Shown: positions 59,556 to 64,000 of the stretch, piece by piece | How positions within the stretch are numbered: the first letter of the stretch is position 1 | Layout: each line of letters begins with the position of its first letter | NCBI GenBank assembly: GCA_021731145.1 | Contig: JAKFXX010000001.1 | Location: 26,062 to 90,061 of the forward strand | Length of the DNA: 64,000 nt | Direction: 5' to 3' | Source: Gammaproteobacteria bacterium | GTDB lineage: Bacteria; Pseudomonadota; Gammaproteobacteria; Ga0077554; Ga007554 | The notes under the pieces: generated by a model | Seen by the model: the letters and a program-made list of their open reading frames with translations, nothing else | Database searches by the model: none | What the model was told of the DNA's origin: nothing | Made by a program: the position numbers and the translations under genes

Positions 59556-59782
59556 GGCAGTTGCCGCAACAGGTCGGCCAGCCACGGTGCGCCCACGCTG
59601 ACTGGCACCAAGGTGAGGGATGACTTTGCCGATGCAGCGGCCTCCCTCTCCTTGCGCCGCCAGCGATAAAACGCCTTCTCACCCAAGCCTTGGTTCGCAC
59701 AGTATTCCCTCTGCGTCAGATCACTTCGACGCCAGGCCTCAAGATGCTCTCGCCAGAATTCCTGCCCATGCCTCTTCGCCAT
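59552..59782 (-). CDS. IS66 accessory protein TnpA (apparently intact, element broken)
   Basis: The 76-residue helix-turn-helix-like protein has HGQEFWREHLEAWRRSDLTQ and CANQGLGEKAFYRWRRKE, the features of IS66 TnpA. It overlaps the TnpB start by 4 bp, the normal IS66 arrangement. Because tnpB is truncated and tnpC is present only as an inverted fragment, the element cannot move by itself. Confidence 0.82.
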   Translation of the reverse strand: MAKRHGQEFWREHLEAWRRSDLTQREYCANQGLGEKAFYRWRRKEREAAASAKSSLTLVPVSVGAPWLADLLRQLP

Positions 59783-59859
59783 CTGGAGTCCCTCCGAAAA
59801 AGCAGCAAGAGTGCACGGGCTTCGCGGAAAACTACAGGTGGGACGGCTGGCCGCTTACC

Positions 59860-60078
59860 GTGAAGTTGGGTAAGAAACAGCAATACTGGCTTGATCACAT
59901 TCGACAGGCGGAGCAGTCCGGCGAGACGTTCAAACGCTATGCCGAGCAACATGGGCTGGATCTCAATGCGCTGTACGATTGGCGCAGCCGCTTGATGAAC
60001 AAAGATGTTCTTGATGCTCCGCCACGGCCTGTTGCAAAGAAGGCTGTGACCTTTGCCAAGGTGGTCGCTGTATTGGGG
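59860..60078 (+). pseudogene. Second IS66 TnpA fragment, plus strand
   Basis: From GTG at 59860 the frame reads VKLGKKQQYWLDHIRQAEQS and then FKRYAEQHGLDLNALYDWRS, another IS66 TnpA but of a different subgroup from the one at 59552-59782. Similarity ends near 60078, before the HEPN gene. This, together with the other pieces, shows a patchwork of at least two IS66 relatives. Confidence 0.7.
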
Positions 60079-60092
60079 CGGTTACCCTTTTA

Positions 60093-60479
60093 TCAAGCGG
60101 CAATCACACTACGCGCCCATTGATAAGCCAGATCAACCAGTTGCCCCATCTCTACCAACGACATGCTGATATAGGGTGTTTCTTCATAGCGCAAGATAAC
60201 CGAAAAAGGGTTGAGTACACTGAACTGGTCGGATGGAAATGGCATTGCTACGCGGTGTTGCAACAGTAGATCGACCAGTTCGTCCACATCATGCGTTCTG
60301 CGAAACACAATGCTGTGATACTCAGCAACAGCCTTTAAGCATTTTTCCACCACTTGCTGGGCAAAAAACCCCGTTGCCGAAATATCCACTTCGGGATGGC
60401 TGGTCAACGCACGAAACGAGGTAATGTCGCGCTCGGCAAGCACCAACAGTCGGCGCGCACGCTCAATGGGCTGTGTCAT
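60093..60479 (-). CDS. HEPN-domain protein (partner of MNT nucleotidyltransferase)
   Basis: The 128-residue helical protein has the HEPN core ATGFFAQQVVEKCLKAVAEY, followed by FRRTHDVDELVDLL. Typical HEPN toxins of the HepT group carry RX4HXY near the C-terminus; here the corresponding stretch is LRYEETPY and lacks the histidine, so ribonuclease activity is doubtful. ATG at 60479 is chosen because it overlaps the MNT stop region by 17 bp, the usual arrangement of HEPN-MNT pairs. Confidence 0.82.
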   Translation of the reverse strand: MTQPIERARRLLVLAERDITSFRALTSHPEVDISATGFFAQQVVEKCLKAVAEYHSIVFRRTHDVDELVDLLLQHRVAMPFPSDQFSVLNPFSVILRYEETPYISMSLVEMGQLVDLAYQWARSVIAA

Positions 60480-60783
60480 ATAACACTCTGCCTTCACGCA
60501 AAGCCCAATAGACGGCGGAAGAGCAGGCACCTTGATGCTGGTTAATTTCAGCTTGCGAATAGACCAACACATCCACCGGCACTCTTAACGGGCGTAGCAC
60601 TTGCCTCAAGCGTACCATCTCGCGGAATTTGTCGTGTAGCTCCGGCTCAATGACCAGAAAATCCAAATCGGAATTTTCCTGCGCATCACCGCGAGCATAC
60701 GAGCCAAACAAAATGACCTTGGCGGGCTTGGCGGCCTCACCTAAAAGCTGTGCGGCTTGCTGTATGGTTTGCTCTGAAATCAT
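60463..60783 (-). CDS. MNT-type nucleotidyltransferase (HEPN partner/antitoxin type)
   Basis: The 106-residue protein has the minimal nucleotidyltransferase motif GSYARGDAQENSDLDFLV (GSx10DxD). In MntA-HepT systems this protein neutralises the HEPN toxin by adding AMP to it. The gene is first of the pair and starts just left of the epimerase repeat copy A. It is probably a toxin-antitoxin or related unit. Confidence 0.88.
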   Translation of the reverse strand: MISEQTIQQAAQLLGEAAKPAKVILFGSYARGDAQENSDLDFLVIEPELHDKFREMVRLRQVLRPLRVPVDVLVYSQAEINQHQGACSSAVYWALREGRVLYDTAH

Positions 60784-60940
60784 GCGCTTGTCCTGATTAT
60801 GCTATGGGGTTCTTTTTACCTTAAGAGTTTTCTTGGGCAGGCCGGCGTGATAAACGTGAACCTCGCTTAGCGATGCCCGTTGGCTTAACAAGGGAAATGG
60901 GCTCAGGTTCGATATGTTTCCATTTAACCTTATCTGCCAA

Positions 60941-61120
60941 CCTTTGTCGATGGGGAGGGCAGTTAGCCCAGCCAGCTTTACACCGTAGGAGCGCCTTCAG
61001 GCGCGACCCCCGCTCCCTTGAAACCACTGCGCAGTTTCCGCCAGACCCTGCTCCATGGTGAATGGCGGCATCCACCCCAACTCCCGCCGGATCTTGGCGC
61101 TATCAATCACCAAAGAATCC
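60941..61120 (-). pseudogene. Epimerase 3'-end copy A
   Basis: A fragment of a sugar-nucleotide epimerase/dehydratase, coding on the minus strand: SLVIDSAKIRRELGWMPPF and then TMEQGLAETAQWFQG to a TGA at 60997-60999. This is the normal C-terminal end of a WcaG/epimerase-type protein. The sequence continues to 60941 after the stop with a stretch that also follows copy C, including the palindrome GCGCCTTCAGGCGC. Nothing of the epimerase remains upstream of position 61128, where the AAA/DUF4143 gene ends. The rest of the 344-bp gap (60784-60940) is empty. Confidence 0.85.
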
Positions 61121-61127
61121 ATAAAAC

Positions 61128-62444
61128 TCATGCCAGCCTTAACAGCCAGTCGCTTGCCGTATAAAACTGTATATCAGGTGACAATATCCCCTTGGGCTGA
61201 TTGAATGTAATGAGCTGCAAAGAAGCGTTGGGCCAAATAGTGGCGGCGTCTTGAAGTGCACGCACTTCACGTGCCAGTGTATCGGGGCTGTCCAGGTCAG
61301 CGCAGACTTGAATCAGAGCCTCGTCGCCATCCAGTCCGCGCGCATAAAAATCCACCTCGAAACCGGCGGGGGTGCGCACATAATTCACCTGGGCACCACG
61401 CCGCTGCAACTCATGCAGCACAGCCGTCTCTAACGCGTGCCCCGCATTGGCCTTGCCAGAGCTGTCAAACAGGGCTATCAATCCGGTATCCACAGGGTAC
61501 ACCTTGCGCGGGTTGACCTGCCTGCGGCGCTCGGAGTCCGTAGCCAGATCAAGGCTGCTCAACAGAAAGGCATCTTCCAGATGCGCCAGGTAGCTGTGCA
61601 GCGTCTCCTTACCGACCGCCACGCCGCGCGACTTGAGATCAGCATAGAACTTATTGATACTGAAAGAGCCGGCGGCATTGCCCATGAGCTGCCGCACCAT
61701 CCAGTGCAAAACCCGAGGCTGACCAAGGTTGTGGCGCTCAACCACATCACGCAAAAGCACCACATCCACATAGGTTCGCAACAGCTCACAACGATTGCGG
61801 GTATCAAGCCCCTGCGCTTCGGGAAAGCCGCCATGAGCCAGGTAATCAAGCAGATCTTTGTCGAGTTGTGAGCGCTCGGCCTTAGTCAGACGATCTGCCG
61901 GCTTATGGGGCTCTCTGCCCGCGTGGCGCAACACCTCCCGCAAGCTGAACGGAAAAACAGCCACCTCCATCGCCCTGCCACGCATACTGGTCGCCACTTC
62001 ACGCGAAAGCAGACGAGCCGACGATCCAGAGAGAAAAAGGTCAATGTTTTCGCTGTCCAACAGACGCCTGGCGAATAGTTCCCAGCCAGGCACAAGCTGT
62101 ATTTCATCCAAAAAGAAGGTGGCTCGTCGAGCATCACGCCAGGAGGGATTGAGTTGGTAAAACGTTTCAACGAGAAGATCAAGGTCTTGAACTTGCATGT
62201 CAGCGAGACGTTCGTCTTCAAAACTGAAATAAAGCAAACCTTCGCGTGGTGTGTCATTGGCAACCCTATCAGCAAGAATCTGCCACAACAGACTCGTCTT
62301 GCCCGCCCGCCGCATACCAATCACCGCAGTAGCCTTACCTCTAACGGCGGGCAACCAGACATCCCGGCGTGTCAGCACCGGCAGCGGCGCTGCTTGAGCA
62401 TCAATGATCTTCTGGCGAATGATAGTGCGTAATTGGCTTTCCAT
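61128..62444 (-). CDS. AAA ATPase with DUF4143 domain
   Basis: The 438-residue protein has Walker A GMRRAGKTS at 43-51, Walker B TFFLDEIQ at 109-116, a sensor segment LSGSSARLLSRE, and a C-terminal DUF4143 domain (about 210-400) with QVNPRKVYPVDTGLI and RTPAGFEVDF, of the restriction-endonuclease-like type with E-V-D-F. This family is widespread in accessory islands; its role is not settled and may be nuclease-linked. It is flanked by epimerase repeats A and B, so the gene forms a one-gene module. Confidence 0.9.
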   Translation of the reverse strand: MESQLRTIIRQKIIDAQAAPLPVLTRRDVWLPAVRGKATAVIGMRRAGKTSLLWQILADRVANDTPREGLLYFSFEDERLADMQVQDLDLLVETFYQLNPSWRDARRATFFLDEIQLVPGWELFARRLLDSENIDLFLSGSSARLLSREVATSMRGRAMEVAVFPFSLREVLRHAGREPHKPADRLTKAERSQLDKDLLDYLAHGGFPEAQGLDTRNRCELLRTYVDVVLLRDVVERHNLGQPRVLHWMVRQLMGNAAGSFSINKFYADLKSRGVAVGKETLHSYLAHLEDAFLLSSLDLATDSERRRQVNPRKVYPVDTGLIALFDSSGKANAGHALETAVLHELQRRGAQVNYVRTPAGFEVDFYARGLDGDEALIQVCADLDSPDTLAREVRALQDAATIWPNASLQLITFNQPKGILSPDIQFYTASDWLLRLA

Positions 62445-62523
62445 AAGCGATGATTATGGATCAAATTGTCCTTTTGTAAAGGATAATTATAGGAAAATTG
62501 ATATTTGCCTGCGCAGGCAAAAC

Positions 62524-62660
62524 AGGAGCGTTTTCAGGCGTGATCACCCCTTCTGAAACCATTCCGCAGTTTCCAACAGCCCCGCTCCATGGTGAATGGC
62601 GGCGTCCACCCCAGCTCCCGCCGGATTTTGGAACTATCAATCACCAAGGAATCCAGCCTT
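62524..62660 (-). pseudogene. Epimerase 3'-end copy B
   Basis: A second fragment of the same epimerase C-terminus: LDSLVIDSSKIRRELGWTPPF, then MERG followed by a one-base deletion that shifts the frame relative to copy A. The sequence around its stop (TTCAGGCGTGATCACC) is shared with copy C. The remainder of the 362-bp gap (62445-62806) shows no gene; a weak ribosome site for the DUF4258 gene lies at its right end. Confidence 0.85.
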
Positions 62661-62806
62661 GCCATACTGCCAACATGACAATAAACTGTGGTAAATTAAA
62701 TGCTAACTTACCAAGCTGATAGCGGCTCACTCCGTTACAATGAGGAAAAAGAGAGGATGGCGCATCGAAAAGCAGCATTCGCCAGCGAGGATGAAGATGC
62801 TGGCTT

Positions 62807-63145
62807 ATGAGTACTGAACGAAGGGTACCCGACGATCCATTAGCATTCATACAATGCAGCATGAGAGAACGGTGCGTCTTTTGGAGCTATCATGTCAATA
62901 TGCGCATGCGGGAAAGATCAATTACCCGGGATCAAATATTTAGCGTTGTGGATACCTTTGAAATCATAGAATCCAATCCCGATGACAAATATCTCCCCAG
63001 CTACCTTGTTTATGGCAAAACCACTTCTGCTATCATCCATGTCCTGTTTGGAATCGATTGCGCCGATAATAATATTCGTGTTATTACCGCCTACTATCCA
63101 GATCCGGCTCAGTGGATGGACGATTTCAAGAGGAGAAAACCATGA
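62807..63145 (+). CDS. DUF4258 protein (candidate toxin of a DUF4258-YgiT pair)
   Basis: The protein of about 95-112 residues carries the DUF4258 pattern: SYHVNMRMRERSITRDQI, then YLVYGKTTSAIIHVLFGI, and VITAYYPDPAQWMDDFK. It is a small BrnT/RelE-like fold. ATG at 62861 (MRERCVFWSYHVNMRM) may be the true start; the first ATG at 62807 is used here. The stop overlaps the YgiT gene start (ATGA). DUF4258-YgiT pairs resemble MqsR-MqsA toxin-antitoxin units. Confidence 0.82.
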   Translation: MSTERRVPDDPLAFIQCSMRERCVFWSYHVNMRMRERSITRDQIFSVVDTFEIIESNPDDKYLPSYLVYGKTTSAIIHVLFGIDCADNNIRVITAYYPDPAQWMDDFKRRKP

Positions 63146-63363
63146 AATGTCATGTATGCAGCACCGATCTCAAGCCGACAATCACCGACATGCCTTTCAA
63201 GACTGGGCCTAAAAGAATCGTTATTTTAAAGGATCTTCCAGTTTTACAATGTCACTCTTGCGGTGAATATTTGCTGGAAGATAGTGTAATGAGCAAGGTG
63301 GAAGTCATGCTCAACCAAGCTGACCAGCAGGCTGAGCTGGAGATCGTGCGCTATGCGGCTTGA
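63142..63363 (+). CDS. YgiT-type zinc-finger protein (MqsA N-terminal-like)
   Basis: The 73-residue protein has CxxC at CHVC and again at CHSC, the zinc site of the YgiT/MqsA N-terminal domain. It lacks the C-terminal helix-turn-helix domain of MqsA, so it should bind the partner protein but probably not DNA. ATG at 63142 overlaps the DUF4258 stop. It may be the antitoxin of the pair. Confidence 0.85.
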   Translation: MKCHVCSTDLKPTITDMPFKTGPKRIVILKDLPVLQCHSCGEYLLEDSVMSKVEVMLNQADQQAELEIVRYAA

Positions 63364-63415
63364 CCAATGGCTCCCAGGAATTGCCATACTCTCCGATAGC
63401 GACCTGTTTGCAGTG

Positions 63416-63805
63416 CCTTTGTCGATGTGGTGGGCAGTCAGTCCGACCAGCCTTACACCGCAGGAACGCCTTCAGGCGTGATCACCGCTTCCCTGAAACC
63501 ATTCCGCCAGCCCCTCTGTGCTCCATCGCTTCCTTGCGCGGCTGCGTAAACGGCGGCGTCCACCCCAACTCCCGGCGGATTTTAGAGCTATCAATCACCA
63601 GAGAATCCAGCAGCCGCTCCACCTGCGCCGACTTGCCGGTCAACTGACCCGCTAAACGCAGCAAGGCGGGCAGCACAGGCAGTAAACGCGCCGGACGCCC
63701 CAGTGAAGTGGCAATACGCCGGATCAACTCTGGGGTTGATACATCCTCACCGTCGCTGACCAGATAGGTTTGACTGGTGTCTGCGGCCTGCTTGGGCGCG
63801 GCTCT
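63416..63805 (-). pseudogene. Epimerase 3'-end copy C (longest copy, 5' end lost)
   Basis: This is the largest copy, with more of the C-terminal half: TSQTYLVSDGEDVSTPELIR, then SLGRPARLLPVLPALLRLAGQ, SLVIDSSKIRRELGWTPPF, and a stop at 63482-63484. Its last residues differ from copy A because of an 18-bp insertion and frame change. Homology to the epimerase stops near 63805, where the sequence before a transposase gene begins. The downstream flank (63416-63481) matches that of copy A. It is the best candidate for the remnant of the original gene. Confidence 0.85.
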
Positions 63806-63948
63806 TTTGCGGCTGGTAAAAAATCAGAACCTTGTCGCGCCTAAAGGTGCTCAAATTGGTTCATGGGACACATCTAAACATAGCGACATAAATAATGCCG
63901 CATTATTGGTCTATACTGACGGTTCTTCCACGAAGAGGAGATGCCGTC

Positions 63949-64000
63949 ATGCGAAAACTGGAAATTGCCGACTCTGAAGTAATGCGTATCGCCATCCAAC
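63949..64000 (+). CDS. Transposase N-terminal fragment (IS630-like, cut by window edge)
   Basis: ATG at 63949 begins MRKLEIADSEVMRIAIQ, with a GAGGAG ribosome site 9 bp upstream. The start resembles helix-turn-helix transposases of the IS630 group. A possible promoter lies near CTATACT (63911-63917). The element probably starts near 63826 and would explain the loss of the epimerase 5' half. The rest is outside the window. Confidence 0.6.
   Translation, partial: MRKLEIADSEVMRIAIQ

Overview
The window looks like chromosome from a gammaproteobacterium, probably a respiratory and metabolically flexible one of Chromatiales/Thiotrichales type. This rests on gene order: tig-clpP-clpX-lon-hupB-tRNA-ppiD, and bamD divergent from rluD-pgeF, are both gammaproteobacterial arrangements. 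Other hints are a parE-parC topoisomerase IV block, a ferrooxidans-type glutamate-cysteine ligase, and an FNR-type box in front of a cytochrome c gene. No ribosomal RNA lies in the window, so the placement is an inference.

Layout. 1-5.7 kb: the tail of an EAL protein, then parC and parE (minus strand) with a membrane-anchored pentapeptide-repeat gene just upstream of parE. 5.7-9.3 kb: a FliK-like protein, an isolated FlhB C-terminal domain and a REC-GGDEF-EAL protein. 9.4-15 kb: crcB-DUF190-serS-cysG, convergent with hemN, then an Smr protein. 15-19.3 kb: an alpha/beta hydrolase and a tightly overlapping nicotinamidase / nicotinate phosphoribosyltransferase / amidohydrolase operon. 19.4-22.8 kb: an FNR-preceded cytochrome c, glycogen phosphorylase and acetate kinase, a set that fits oxygen-limited energy metabolism. 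22.9-29.4 kb is accessory: a MazEF-like toxin-antitoxin operon, copZ-copA, an AAA ATPase plus TOPRIM-like DUF4276 pair, and an HNH-type gene lying between two decayed copies of a REP-transposase 3' end. 29.4-36.5 kb: a yejABEF-like peptide transporter with a 271-bp MITE between yejE and yejF.

36.7-47.4 kb is core: fabI, ppiD, tRNA-Asp and tRNA-Val, hupB, lon, clpX, clpP, tig, tRNA-Leu and a cold-shock gene. 47.6-58.4 kb is a long minus-strand run (rluD, pgeF, ZIP transporter, ACT regulator, def, radA, gshA, gshB, apbE, NusG_II) followed divergently by two BamD-type lipoproteins, the first of which carries a C-terminal SPOR domain. From 59 kb to the right end the sequence is a mobile/defence-like patchwork: IS66 fragments, a MNT-HEPN pair, an AAA/DUF4143 ATPase, a DUF4258-YgiT pair and the start of another transposase.

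The most unusual structure is in that last region. Three divergent copies of the 3' end of one sugar-nucleotide epimerase gene, each with the sequence just after its stop codon, separate the accessory modules. This looks like repeated integration or recombination at the 3' end of a single gene. Other points of interest are the BamD-SPOR fusion, the ATPase/TOPRIM-like candidate defence pair, the MITE that supplies the yejE stop codon, the pentapeptide protein beside topoisomerase IV, and several well-formed regulatory sites (FNR box, MazEF operator repeats, a dyad before copA, and a heat-shock-like promoter before lon).
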